This document shows, piece by piece, positions 22,893 to 34,997 of a stretch of 64,000 bases of DNA; the first letter of the stretch is position 1; every line of letters begins with the position of its first letter. Made by a program: the position numbers and the translations under genes. The notes below the pieces were generated by a model, which was not told the DNA's origin, did no database searches, and saw nothing but the letters and a program-made list of their open reading frames with translations. The stretch is from Jacaranda mimosifolia. Taxonomy: Eukaryota; Streptophyta; Magnoliopsida; Lamiales; Bignoniaceae. The DNA is taken from contig CM032128.1 in NCBI GenBank assembly GCA_018894105.1, positions 26,435,299-26,499,298 on the forward strand. The letters are read 5' to 3'.

Positions 22893-25800
22893 ATGGCCGA
22901 CTTTAGCGATTTTGATGAAGACGCAAACAATGAGCAACATCAAGCACCAGAAACGGCAGATAAGGCTAGCAGTGAACGAATCCCAGAAAGCTGCAACGAA
23001 CAGATTAGTGTTGGCAAAGTTCCATACCACAAACTGTTCTCCTTTGCAGATCCAGCAGATTATGCACTAATGGTCATTGGTGCAATCACAGCAGTTGGAA
23101 GTGGATTGTGTTTGCCTCTTATGACTCTCTTGTTTGGAGAACTAGCCAACTCTTTTGGACAGAATGTGGAAACTAAAACAATTGTTAATGAAGTCTCCAA
23201 GGTATTATAACAATTACAACACAATCACTGACGAGAGAGTAGTTGTAGAAATTTTGATGGTCCACGTGCCATGCTAATAGATTGACAATTTTTAGGTCTC
23301 ACTGGAGTTTGTATATCTTGCGTTGGGGTCTGGTATTGCTGCATTTTCCCGTAAGTATTAAGACCTTATGCATATTTATAATCCATTAGACAATCACTGA
23401 ACTCTACACTTGCTTCTTGGCAGAGGTCTCCTGCTGGATGATCACAGGGGAAAGGCAGGCTGTTCGAATAAGAAATTTATACTTCAAAGCTGTTCTGAGG
23501 CAAGATATTGGATTTTTTGATAGAGAGACTAACACCGGAGAAATTATTGAAAGGATATCTACTGATACTACTATAATTCAAGATGCTATGGGTGAGAAGG
23601 TAACTCTGTGGTGCTAAAAATCAGGAAAAAATCACTTATCAGTCTTGATGCATAGACTGACTTCTTTTCTTTACTGATGGAAAACCACAGATAGGAAAGT
23701 TTTTACAGCTTTCAGCATCATTCTTGGGAGGTTTTGTGATAGCTTTTATCAGGGGATGGCTTCTAACTCTGGTCTTACTTTCTGCTATCCCTCTTCTTGT
23801 TATCTCTGCTGCATCTATGACAGTCCTTTTGGCAAAGTTGACATCACGAGGACAGGCAGCTTATTCAGCAGCAGCTGTTGTGGTTGAACAAACAATTGGG
23901 TCAATCAGAACTGTAATGAAGAATTAAAAGACGGAAAAATATGAAATTTCTTTCCATTAGGTCTGATATTTAGTCCTTATGGGTGACTTAACTTTCCATG
24001 CAGGTTGCATCATTCACGGGAGAGAAGCAAGCTGTTGCTAAATATGAGAAATCTCTACATAGAGCTTATGAAGCGGGCGTAGAGGAGGGCTTGGCTGCAG
24101 GATTAGGTTCTGGTATATTTATGTTAGTTCTTTTCTGCAGTTATGCTTTAGCAATATGGTTTGGGGCCAAAATGATTATCGACAAAGGGTACACCGGAGG
24201 AGATGTCTTGAACATAGTAATGGCTGTTCTGACTGGATCCTTGTAAGTTTTAATTTCTGATATCTCATTGTCTTTTCATCAATAAAATCAAGCTAGCAAG
24301 GGATTACAATGGGCCGTTGGGATTTGATAATATGTTTATTGGCTTGTGGCTTTTCTACTAGTTCTTTAGGACAGGTATCTCCATGCTTGAGCGCGTTTGC
24401 TGCTGGCCAAGTTGCTGCTTTTAAAGTTTTTCAGACAATATACAGAAAACCAGACATAGATCCTTATAATACGAACGGAATGGTGCTGAATGACATTAAT
24501 GGAGATGTAGAACTAAGGGATGTGCATTTTAGTTACCCAGCTAGACCAGATGAGAGAATATTTAATGGATTTTCGCTCACAGTACCGAGTGGAACGACAT
24601 TAGCTTTGGTTGGAGAAAGTGGAAGTGGAAAATCAACTATTATCAATCTTTTGGAGAGGTTTTATGATCCACAAGCAGGTGAAGTTTTGATTGATGGTAT
24701 TAATATCAAAGAATATCAACTCAGGTGGATGAGAGGAAAAATTGGTCTAGTAAGCCAGGAACCCATATTATTTGCTTTAAGCATAAAAGATAATATTGCT
24801 TACGGAAAGGATGGTGCAACGCTTGAAGAAATTAGAACTGCTGCAGAACATGCCAATGCTGCTAAATTCATAGATAAGCTGCCTCAGGTCAGACTCTACA
24901 TATGATTCTAGTTTATACGTACTCTATTCAAATTCTTGCCTCCCAATAGAGTTTCCCATAGACAGCATCATTTTACGGCTCTCATGAAAAAAATCCTCGA
25001 TAATTATGGTCATATAATCAGTTACATTTCTAGCTACCTGTTACATATATGGATTTCATGTTGTCAGGGGCTAGACACGATGGTTGGTGTGAATGGAACT
25101 CAGTTGTCTGGAGGGCAAAAACAGAGGATAGCTTTGGCTAGAGCAATTCTAAAAGATCCTAGGATTCTACTTCTTGATGAAGCTACTAGTGCTCTTGATG
25201 CAGAATCTGAAAGGATTGTGCAGGAGGCACTGGACAGGGTCATGATCAGCAGAACAACAATTATCGTAGCTCACCGATTGAGTACAGTGAAGAACGCTGA
25301 TTCCATTGCTGTTATCTATCAAGGGAAGATTGTAGAGAAAGGTTGCTATATATAGTGAATAAACTATTCATGAAGTAGTCTGTCTTTCTAATGTTTTTCA
25401 GGTCTTTGTTTGATGAACTGAAAGGAATTGAAATTTCTGTTGCACCTGATCAGGTTCACATTCTGAACTGATACGAAATCTAGAAGGAGCATACAGTCAG
25501 CTCATACAACTGCAAGAGTTCAACAAAGAGTCAGCCATAAATTCTGGAAATGATAAAGTTGGCGCAGAGATTAATGCAGATTCTGGTAGGCAGTCAAGCA
25601 AGAACGTCTTGTTCTTAAGGTCCATAAGCGAGGAATCATCTGAAACAGGAAACAGTAGCCATCATTCATTCTCAATGTCAATGGGTCTCCCACCAACTCC
25701 AGTCAATGTGTTGGAGACAGTATATGGAAAACCACAAACTCCGCCTTCATCACAGCCTAAGGTCAAGCATAGAGCATCACTGTACCGCTTGGCTTACCTT

Positions 25801-27949
25801 AATAAACCTGAGATTCCAGAGTTAATTCTTGGTTCTTTAGCTGCAGTGGTCAATGGTGCAATATTGCCACTTTTTGGACTCCTGTTTTCTAGTATAATCA
25901 AAACCTTCTATCAGCCAGCTCACGAGCTTCGTAAGGACTCCAAATTTTGGGCATGTATGTTTGTTGTTCTAGGTGTAGCGTCTCTTTTGGCCACCCCATT
26001 AAGGGCATACTTTTTTGCTGTGGCGGGATGTAAGTTGATTAAGCGAATACGATTGATGTGCTTTGAGAGAGTAGTTCACATGGAAATAAGTTGGTTTGAT
26101 AGAACTGAGAACTCTAGCAGTGCAGTTGGCTCCCGACTTTCTGCAGATGCAACGTCCGTGAGAAATCTAGTTGGGGAGTCACTTGCGCTGCTCGTTCAAA
26201 ATATTTCAACAGCAATTGCTGGTCTGATCATTGGCTTCGGAGCAAGCTGGGAATTGTCCCTTATAATCCTGGCCATGCTGCCTCTTATTGGACTAAACGG
26301 ATATCTACACATGAAATTTATAAAAGGATTTACTGCTGATACAAAGGTCAACTTCACCAGGCCTAATTTAAAGCAATAAGTTTTTCAATGTAAATATGCT
26401 CACTCGGGTCAAATTTACCTTTTAGCAGAAATTATACGAGGATGCAACTCAAGTTGCCAGTGATGCTGTTGGGAGTATTAGAACAGTTGCTTCTTTTTGT
26501 GCAGAAGAGAAGGTGATGGAACTGCACTGGGCAAAATGCGAAGCTCCAGTGAGATTAGGAACTAAGCAGGGTCTACTTAGCGGAGCCGGTTTTGGGATGT
26601 CTCTGTTCTTTCTATATTCAGTTTATGCAGCTGGTTACTATGCCGGTGCTCGCCTTGTTGATGCTGGAAAGATAAACTTTGGCGAGGTTTTTCGTGTAAG
26701 TTTCCAGACAACAGTCATATGTTTTGCTGTTTTGGTTAAGGATAACTTGTTTCCAAGTGGATATTCATTGTTCCTAATTGGGCAGGTTTTCCTTGGACTC
26801 AGCATGACGGCTGTCGGAATATCCCAGTCGGGCGCCCTTGCACCAGATTCCGGCAAAGCCAATGCTGGCGCTGCTTCGATTTTTGCACTTCTTGACCAGA
26901 AATCAGATATAGACTCTGCTGACAACTCAGGAATGATACTAGAAAATGTAAGGGGTGATATTGGGTTCCAGAATGTCAGTTTTGAGTACCCCAGCAGACC
27001 TGATGTCCAAATTTTAAAAGATTTGTGCTTAGAAATTCATTCAGGCAAGGTAAAATTAATGATTGACGAGGTTTGCAGTTTGCACTCCTTGGTTCATGTT
27101 TCTTACACGCCCTTATTAGATTTTACAAATATATAGGTATAACAACATCTCATTCTAACCACGCCAAGAATATATTTTGCTAACAGCATCAGTTTTATTT
27201 ATCAGACTGTTGCGATTGTTGGAGAAAGTGGTAGCGGAAAGTCAACAATAATTTCTTTGCTCCAAAGATTTTATGATCCAGATTCAGGCCAAATCACACT
27301 AGACGGCATTCAAATCCAAAAGATGAACCTGAAATGGTTAAGGCAGCAAATGGGATTGGTAAGCCAGGAGCCCGTTTTGTTCAATGACACGATCCGGGCC
27401 AACATTGCCTACGGAAAGGAAGGCAATGCCACAGAGGCAGAAATTCTAGCTGCTGCAGATTTGGCAAATTCCAACACATTCATCAGTAGTATGCACAAGG
27501 TGTGATTCTTTTTTTCTTCTGTAACTTATGTATATAAGCACTTTCTGCACGTAAATATGAGAAGCAATGAATAAATGTCGAAATATTTCAAGGGGTATGA
27601 GACAATGGTTGGTGAAAGGGGGATCCAGTTGTCTGGTGGGCAGAAGCAACGGGTTGCTATCGCAAGAGCTATAGTGAAGGCTCCAAAAATACTGCTGCTT
27701 GACGAGGCCACCAGTGCTCTTGATGCCGAGTCTGAGAAAGTGGTTCAAGATGCTTTAGACCGGGCTGCGGTGGATAGAACGACCATAGTGGTGGCTCATA
27801 GGCTGTCTACAATAAAGAGCGCAGATTTGATTGCAGTTGTAAGAAACGGAGTTATTGCAGAGAAAGGGAAGCATGATACTTTGATCAATAAGAAAGATGG
27901 CATATATGCCTCCTTAGTGGCGCTGCATGGGGATGGTGTTCCTTCTTAG
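22893..27949 (+). CDS. ABC transporter subfamily B (full-size MDR/P-glycoprotein type), 12 exons
   Basis: Exons: 22893-23201, 23296-23350, 23424-23599, 23691-23912, 24004-24242, 24362-24887, 25068-25341, 25454-26346, 26429-26695, 26786-27049, 27206-27499, 27593-27949; all introns GT-AG, 1291 aa. Layout is TMD1-NBD1-linker-TMD2-NBD2. NBD1 has Walker [10 protein letters not shown] at about 418, signature LSGGQ at about 522 and [15 protein letters not shown] soon after. NBD2 has Walker A at about 1081 and LSGGQ at about 1186, again followed by [14 protein letters not shown] and the AHRLST switch, so both ATP sites look functional. The N-terminus is acidic and cytosolic; the linker is Ser-rich ([11 protein letters not shown]). 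This is a plasma-membrane exporter family; plant members move auxin, alkaloids or other organic compounds. It resembles the ABCB4/9/11/21 group, but the substrate cannot be read from sequence. Confidence 0.95.
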
Positions 27950-28444
27950 GCAATTGATGCAGCTCTGCTTTTTCATTACAATTTGGATCATAATAAATTT
28001 GGTAGAAAGTTATTTTAATTTGCAACAACTGATGAACCTAAGCATTTGGCATAGTATCCATAGGCCATAATAAGTTCCCAATATTGTCCCCCCTATAACC
28101 ATTCTTTCTCATTTTTCTTGCCTTAGTAGCAATGTCCGCTCACTCCTTCAATAAAGGTGGATCATACCTATAAAGGTCCTAAAGTAGCGAAATTTTTTGT
28201 CGGATAAGTTTTGACCTACATGAGAAGCACAACAATTTAGGCACTATCTCAAAGAGAGGTTCGATGAAATACACATGCATTTAAAAATGTGAACTACTTA
28301 TATTTGAATAGAAAGATCCTATGAAATTTGATTGTTCCTTGGAATTAGGCTTGGCTTTTCCTGTGCAGCTTAAGTAGAAGGCGAAAAGGCCTCCTCCAAG
28401 GGGGTCCAAGCCATCCATGAAATACCATTGTGAAAAGGCTAGAA
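27950..28444. other. 3' flank of the ABCB gene
   Basis: The likely 3' UTR includes AATAAATTT at about 27991-27999 (TCATAATAAATTTGG), a plausible polyadenylation signal. Beyond it no gene or clear repeat was found up to the hAT-like element. Confidence 0.5.
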
Positions 28445-28822
28445 TAGGGGTGTAAACAAGTCGAGCCGAGCTCGATAAGGTTTGTCATAAGGAAGTAAAA
28501 GAGCTATATTTGTATAAGTTCGGAAGAACTTGAGCTCGTATAGGTTTGTATTAGTTCAATCTCATTTAAGCTCAAAATAAAATTTAAAATTATAAATTTT
28601 TCAAAAAAAATTGTTTTTTTCCTAAAAGTAACAAACAAAATATTATTATGATTATTTACTTATCTTTATATGGACCTTATTATATATCACTATATATAAA
28701 ATATAAAAAAGTTTGTTTAGGCTCGCGAGCTTTTCGAGTCAAATATTATTTAATTAGGCTCAACTTGTTTGACTGACGAGCTCAAACTATTTGTGAATCA
28801 TCTTATCTCATTTACACCCCAA
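28445..28822. mobile_element. hAT-like MITE
   Basis: The ends TAGGGGTGTAAAC (28445) and TTTACACCCCAA (to 28822) are inverted repeats, differing only at the second base. Flanks GGCTAGAA (28437-28444) and AGCTAGAA (28823-28830) give a 7-of-8 match, fitting the 8-bp target duplication of hAT elements. The subterminal GAGCCGAGCTCG and the right-hand GACGAGCTC motif are also typical of this kind of plant MITE. Non-coding, 378 bp. Confidence 0.65.
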
Positions 28823-29040
28823 AGCTAGAATTCTAACCTTGTGATTGGCCAGCCAAAGAAAATTGATATCAATGTGAATTGCCCTTGAAATAGGCAAAAA
28901 TCCAGAACAACTTGGGATCATTGTACTTCATATTCAATTTCAGTTGGTTTAATTAGATAAATCTCAACGTTAAATGATAAAATTAATCGTTGAATTAGAT
29001 TATTATCAAAAGAAAACGATGGTACAATTAACCATAAATT

Positions 29041-29720
29041 AAGTTATTATGAAATCATTTTCTTGTATTTTACTTGATATGGGATACCTAATAAGTCCAA
29101 CCCAACAATACCCGACCAAGGTTGCACTGCGATGTCTGGAGGTCCAATTACTGATAGGCCCAACCTATTGACTGGAACTCGTCCTTTAAGACCTTGCCCA
29201 CCATAGCGAGTACCAGTGTTCACCTTCTCGACAAGATCATGGTTGACCATAACTAGGATACGCAGACCCTCATCCAACCGCGACGAGGTTACATCTTGTC
29301 AACTAGAGCCTGAAAAGATATCTTGCAAAAGTACTCACCTCGACCAGGGAGGTCGAACCAAAGCGATAGCCCCTCAATTGTATTGAATGCTCCACTAGGC
29401 GACGTGCCCCCTCATTAATGGCGCATGCCACCACAGTACTACCTTTTCTCAGCTGCACTAGGCTGGTACGCTCCACCAGTATACCACCATGCCCTAGACT
29501 GCACCACCTGGAATAATACATAGTTGGGAAAAGACCTAAAGGCCCTTAGATGAAGACAAAAGCCCTTCATGCTTGACAAGGGCATCCTAGACTTACCAGC
29601 CACCTTGAGGAGACTATACATACCCCATCCGCTGCCTTTAGCAAGGGAGGCCATATTTATCTTAAGCCCTCACTCTGTTGCTCAATTCTCTACTCGATGT
29701 ATACTAACTTGAGCTCAAAT
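29041..29720 (+). mobile_element. probable truncated LTR fragment
   Basis: This block is distinctly more GC-rich than its surroundings. It ends with CATATTTATCTTAAGCCCTC and then CTCAATTCTCTACTCG plus an ACTTGAGC stretch, a TATA-to-leader layout seen in plant Ty3/gypsy LTRs. No PBS, TG/CA end or partner LTR was found, and small frames in it (for example 29047-29277 minus) show no known domain. Confidence 0.35.
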
Positions 29721-30493
29721 AAAAAAGGGTTGTTGCCTTGTAAAAGAGCCATCCGATAGCATGAGACTGGGCGGGGGGAGGGGATAGGCTTTTTAGGCGG
29801 GGATGGCTTTTCGATAGCTATCAGCGTACATTTCTTTTTACTTTAAATAAAAAAAATTCAAAAAATGTATAATTTCTTCTGATCATAATGCAAACAGACA
29901 AAATGAAGGACAACAATCACAGCAAAATGCATCTCGATTAGCCTGACGTTTTCTGTTGATTGCAGGACTCGACCCCAATACACTAAAAGCATTCTCTTCT
30001 ACCACGCTTTGGTCTATTTCATTGGATTCTAGCCCATTTCCTATACGTACTAATTTCATACCCTCATCACATATGTTATGTAAATAATAAACAAAAGTAT
30101 GTATATTAAAATCTAAGAAAACACCAAAGTTTCATAAAAATGAAAACCAAACATCAAAGTTAATTTTTAATTTGGTCTCGATTCGATTTGATCAATTTAG
30201 CAAAGTGTAAACACTCCTAGCTGGATTAATTGTGAAAATTTTTGAATTCATTTCACCTCAATATTTTCATGTAAACTAGATCAAACATTCTCTGAAGTAC
30301 CTATTCTTTTCTCTAAAATACTATTAAAACACCTCAATCTTTTCAAACAGTGGTATCATTAATAAAAAAAAATTATATTTTTATCTTCTAACATTATTTT
30401 AATATAAATATACAAAAATTTGTTGTGACATGACAGACAAGAACATGCATGATACAATAAATATATCTCCTCCCAAAATAATAAACATATATC
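29721..30493. other. intergenic DNA, nothing recognised
   Basis: AT-rich, with a short G-rich tract near 29770-29785. No reading frame or repeat boundary could be supported. Confidence 0.5.
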
Positions 30494-30863
30494 CACATAT
30501 TCCTTATTAATAAATATGGAAGCAAATGGAACACATTAGTTTCAGAGGGCACGTGTTGAAAAAGTTGCTTTTGAATGTGGACGGCCATCTAATGTAAGCT
30601 ATCAGAACTTGATTAATAATGTTAAAAAGAGGTTCTATCCAGTAGGCAGTGGTCTATGATTAAGTGGTATAAATATCACACATATTCCTTATTAATAAAT
30701 ATGGAAGCAAAAGGAACGCATTAGTTTCAGAGGGCAAGTGTTGAAAAAGTTGTTTTTGAATGTGGATGGCCATCTAATGTAAGCTATCAGAACTTGATTA
30801 ATAATGTTAAAAAGAGATTCTATCCAGTAGGCAGTGGCCTATAATTCAGTGGTATAAATATAA
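30494..30863. repeat. tandem duplication, period 185 bp
   Basis: Two adjacent units start CACATATTCCTTATTAATAAA at 30494 and 30679 and remain nearly identical through GTTTCAGAGGGCA and AAAAAGTTG to a CTATCCAGTAGGCAGTGG end. The unit ends inside the head of a SINE-like element (A-box-like segment), so the duplication copied a SINE head together with its 5' flank. Confidence 0.85.
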
Positions 30864-30945
30864 CACATAAAATATGAGATTAAGAATTCAAATTCTAACA
30901 GACTCTTGATGTGCATATGTATAAATAAATTAGTGTTTATATATT
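30820..30945 (+). mobile_element. tRNA-derived SINE-like element
   Basis: GGCCTATAATTCAGTGGTAT resembles an A box and GAATTCAAATTCTAAC a B box about 45 bases later. The 3' part TGATGTGCATATGTATAAATA matches the element at 8731. Its head also appears in the first unit of the preceding tandem duplication. Confidence 0.45.
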
Positions 30946-30999
30946 GGGAAAAAAAGAGAGAAGAAAAATAGAACCTTGTTAGGTTAGTGTTTGGTTTGG

Positions 31000-31851
31000 G
31001 CTGAAATTAGGATACGGCCTGAGAGGGGTTTATTGCCCCTTTCCCTTCAAAAACACTTTTTCCAATCGGATTAGTTGATAATTACAGCATAACCAATTTC
31101 AGTATGTCGAGCAACTTTTAATGCTGAAGTACAAGAATGATGGCCCAATGCAGCAATATCAGTTTAGGTTATAAACAAATTATTCAGCTTAAAATGGATA
31201 GCCATAAGCATACGAATTATCCAATGTGTGTACTTAATTTTTAATATATCCAAAACTAAATAAATATATTTAAATTTTATATGAGTGTACATTTCTAAAT
31301 TATTTAAATATATTCGTATGAATTTCTTGTATGAAATGATGTATTTGAAAAATAAAAGAAGAAATTGGAAAAGAGTAAGATTTGAAAGGAGAGAAAATAA
31401 ACAGTATAGTATGAGAAAAATAAAGTATAACGCATGCAAGATGAGGGAAAAAAAAGAAAAGAAAAAAAAAAGAAAAAAAGAAAGAAAGAACTAAAGCTTC
31501 TTTGTTTTGAGAAATATTAAAATAATCATTATAACAACCTCACACTGTATAAGTGATATAATATAAATAGAATAGATGTAGATATGGGGATATCTGTGTT
31601 TAATACCATCCAATTATTCCACGCACTTATTCAATTATTGCAGACACTTATCATTAGTTGTTCGCACATTTCATCAATAATTGATCCACACACTTCATTC
31701 ATAAATCTCATCACATCAACTCAAATGAACATATAACTTATTGTGGAAATTCTTCCTATACTTTTACCCATAATTCCGGCTTCATCTATGGCTTTTTAGT
31801 TTTTATGCATAATTTAAGCTTGGAATTCAAGCTATCATTTGCTTTTATGCT
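31000..31851. other. AT-rich intergenic DNA
   Basis: Contains an A-rich run (31441-31490) and otherwise no recognisable coding or repeat structure. The overlapping 91-aa and 69-aa frames on opposite strands are low complexity. Confidence 0.5.
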
Positions 31852-32235
31852 AGGGGTGTTAACCAGCCTCATGAACCAAGCTCAACTTGAGTTTAAGCTA
31901 TTTTAAATTTGAATCGAATTGAATTGATCTCGAACTCTATTTTGAATCGATCTCGAGCCGTCTGTGCTTAATCTCAAGACTCGCCAACTTGTATATAATT
32001 AAATATTACTTTTTATTTTATTAATAAAAATATTATTTTGCTAAGTTTTATTTCGAGTTTGCAATTATTTACAACTAATTTGACAATTTAAACTTTATCG
32101 ATATCAAGCCAAGTTGAAGCTCAAAATTTTAAACTAGTCGAACCCGAACCTAATATATATATATATATATATATATTTCTAGTCAGCTTGAGTTCAAAAA
32201 CTTTCCCCAAACTCAACTCGGCTCAATTGCATTAT
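31852..32235. mobile_element. possible degenerate hAT-like MITE
   Basis: It starts TAGGGGTGTTAACC and continues with CCAAGCTCAACTTGAG-type GAGCT/AAGCT motifs like the element at 28445, and closes with AACTCGGCTCAA. The right terminal inverted repeat is not intact, so only the left end supports the call. A TA microsatellite lies at 32153-32176. Confidence 0.3.
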
Positions 32236-32267
32236 TACTTTACATAAACTCTTGAATTCACATTACG

Positions 32268-32355
32268 ATGGCTATTTAGCCTAATGATATTGTCACATAT
32301 AAAATATAAAATTGAGAGTTCAAACTTAATAACGGGCAGATATATAATATATTTT
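32268..32355 (+). mobile_element. tRNA-derived SINE-like fragment
   Basis: GGCTATTTAGCCTAATGATA resembles an A box and GAGAGTTCAAACTTAA a B box, followed by an AT-rich tail. Similar organisation to the copies at 8731 and 30820. Confidence 0.35.
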
Positions 32356-32360
32356 TGGAA

Positions 32361-34997
32361 GAAAAAAAAAAAAGAACATCATAGTTTCTTCTATGTTAGG
32401 TTCCAGTATCTTAACTTGATTCAACTTTATCCAATAGACCACTCATTTTTTTTAATTTAAAATCATTTTCTAGGTTATAAATAATAGAATACTAAAAGGA
32501 TAATCTCGTCCACATTTTATTGTTACATCATCCAGACTAATCAATTATATTTCTTGTATTTAACAATAATTCCACAATGATAAGGCCTTTCATCACCATG
32601 CACTGACAAATCATTTCCACAAAGCCGCACGATCTACAATCAGTGTTGAGCAGCCGTAACGAGTTCAAAAATTTTCAACCTTTAATTTATTTATTTTTAT
32701 TTAGTTGATTAACAAAATTAAAATGTCATCTTCCTAGTTATTAAAAGTAATCCGTAAATGGCAGGTAAGTGCAAAATGGGTACCTTATTGAAAAATAAAA
32801 ATGGAGACTACCCGCGACAAGTTAATAAAATAAAATAACCAAAAAGCCCAGGCATGTCCATGTTCCATGTTGTTGTCTTAAGAAAAAAAAAATATTTTGC
32901 CTCATTAATCCTTTTCTTTTCTCTGTGTTAGATAACAATTTAAAAATCAGATTACTAGAATAATTTTAATCACTGATAATCAACTAATAAATTATACTTG
33001 AAAACATTTTCAACAACTGTAAACAAAAACCAATAACAAAAAATAAAATAAAATATTTCCAGATGTGGACATCCAAGAATTACTAATAATTTTCGGTGCA
33101 TTAAAACTAGTTGGAGGTATAATAAAATGGAACTGATGGGAAGTAATATGGTAAACATAAGTGCAATTGAAGATTTTCATGAATCCCAGACCTCATACCT
33201 CCATTTTTCTGCCAAACATTCAACAAAACAAAAGTGGCTTCAAAAAGTAATTTAATATTTTCCTATTTTACTTTCCATCTAATTATACTTCCAAACCAAA
33301 CAAGTAAATAATTTCTTATACTTTCACTTCTATATATTTACTTTCAACACCACCACACCCACCCACCCCCCAAACAACTCTTATGCTCCATTCATATCAA
33401 GAAAATTAGTAAGGGAATATATATATATATATATATAAGTACAAATATTAAAGTTTAAGATTACATTCTTTAAAACATGAAAAAGATTTTCTTAACATTT
33501 TTCTCATTAAAATCCAAGATGCAGTTAAAGCCCAACTCAAATATCAAAGATTGCACGTGATAGCACCTTTGTGGCTAAGATTATCACTGGCCAAATTATA
33601 TTTTAAATCACATTTAGTGTATGATTAAGTACCCAAGAGACAGAAAAACAAGCGGATCAATCCAGAGAGATTTGTCACTACTTCCAATGCAGCAAAAACT
33701 CAACCACAATTTACTCCCATATCCTATCATGCTTATTTTTAAAACTCAATAATTAATACAACTATGCCACACATTCAACATTACTTTCCCGTCCAAATAT
33801 CCATAATGTTGGTGAAAGAAGGATTTAATAGTGGGTTTGAAGGAAGGGAGCCAAAAATGCAGCACATGAAGCTGAGTGATGAAGTGATTATTAAAAAGGG
33901 CAAAAACACACCAAAAGAGAAGAGAAGGGGCAGCAGAACCCATAAAAAGAAAAGGCCAAACACATGTTGATGCCCATTGAAACCCAAGTGTCAGCACCCA
34001 TGTGAGTGTGTAGCCTGAAAGTGAAATGACTCTATTATGGTACCCTGATACCCCCATTCAACTCCTGTCAGGCACCCATGTGAGCCTGTGGCCCTCACTT
34101 CCCCCCGCCCCCCCACCCACCCACTCTTCTCCCTCCCTTAAAGAAACCACAATATGAGACAAAAGACTCTCATAAAGTAGACTTTAATCATCACCCTTTT
34201 TCTTTTTAACCTTCTTTTCTTTTCTTCTTTGCTCATATATGTTTATTTTTATTTTCCTTTGCTTTTGGGTTGCGTCTTTTTTCTGCTTTCTTTTAAGTGA
34301 TGATGATTCAACTATTAATACTAAGGGTGTGAGAGCATCTGGTGCAACTGGGACTACAAAGGGTAACTGAAAATCCTGCTTTTTACCTCCACTTCTATCT
34401 ACAATCCATGCATTTCTTACCCTTTTGGGTTTCTTTATCAGACTAGATTTCCCTTCACATAAGGGTAAAATTATATTACAGATTATTTATACATTGATAA
34501 TAGGTAAAAAGAAGAAAGATAAAAGAGCAAATTTTTCATTCTATGATAGTAAGAGTTACTACTAGCCTTTGTTTGTTATATACTTTTTGTTCTGTTGTGG
34601 TCCCTTACTCAACTAAATAGAGTGTACAAAATGAACAAAGAGAGACCCCACTCCCATAAATCAGTTCATCTGTCCTTTACCCGTGCATTATGTATTGTTG
34701 TAACAAGTATAGTATTGGTGATGACAATAATCTTGATGAGAGAATTCCTTACAGATCTTTTTTTTCTTCTGTTCTGCTGTGGGTATGGTTTGGCTATACA
34801 GCTAGAGGACTTTTTTACTTCCTTGTATATATGCTACTCAAACTTTCTGCATCACCCAATACAAAAAAGGCAAAAAGCATCAAAACACAAGAATCCAAGG
34901 GAAACTTGTAATTAATAGATTAAATCAATTAAAGGAACTAATGCTCTTACCAAGCTATGTTAATTCCTGCTTGCTAGCCATTATCAGCTCCTAACAC
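32361..34997. other. intergenic DNA 3' of the CCCH gene
   Basis: Mostly AT-rich, with a TA microsatellite (33417-33437), a C-rich stretch (34103-34127) and two partial repeats of CACCCATGTGAG (near 33997 and 34073). About 34560-34997 is probably the 3' UTR of the minus-strand CCCH gene. The frames at 33746-34057 (minus) and 34595-34915 (plus) show no motif or homology I recognise and are probably chance. Confidence 0.5.

Noticed and set aside
26638..26925. 95-aa minus-strand frame
   Set aside because: Antisense shadow of ABCB exons 9-10 and the intron between them.
29047..29654. Several 70-76 aa minus-strand frames
   Set aside because: They fall in a GC-richer block that looks like LTR sequence; none shows a conserved domain and they overlap each other in different frames.
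33746..34057. 103-aa minus-strand frame with hydrophobic stretches
   Set aside because: A second frame of similar length overlaps it and a third lies on the other strand; no family motif, no splice context.
34595..34915. 106-aa and overlapping 73-aa frames with hydrophobic stretches
   Set aside because: No homology I recognise, two frames overlap equally well, and the region is the likely 3' UTR of the CCCH gene.
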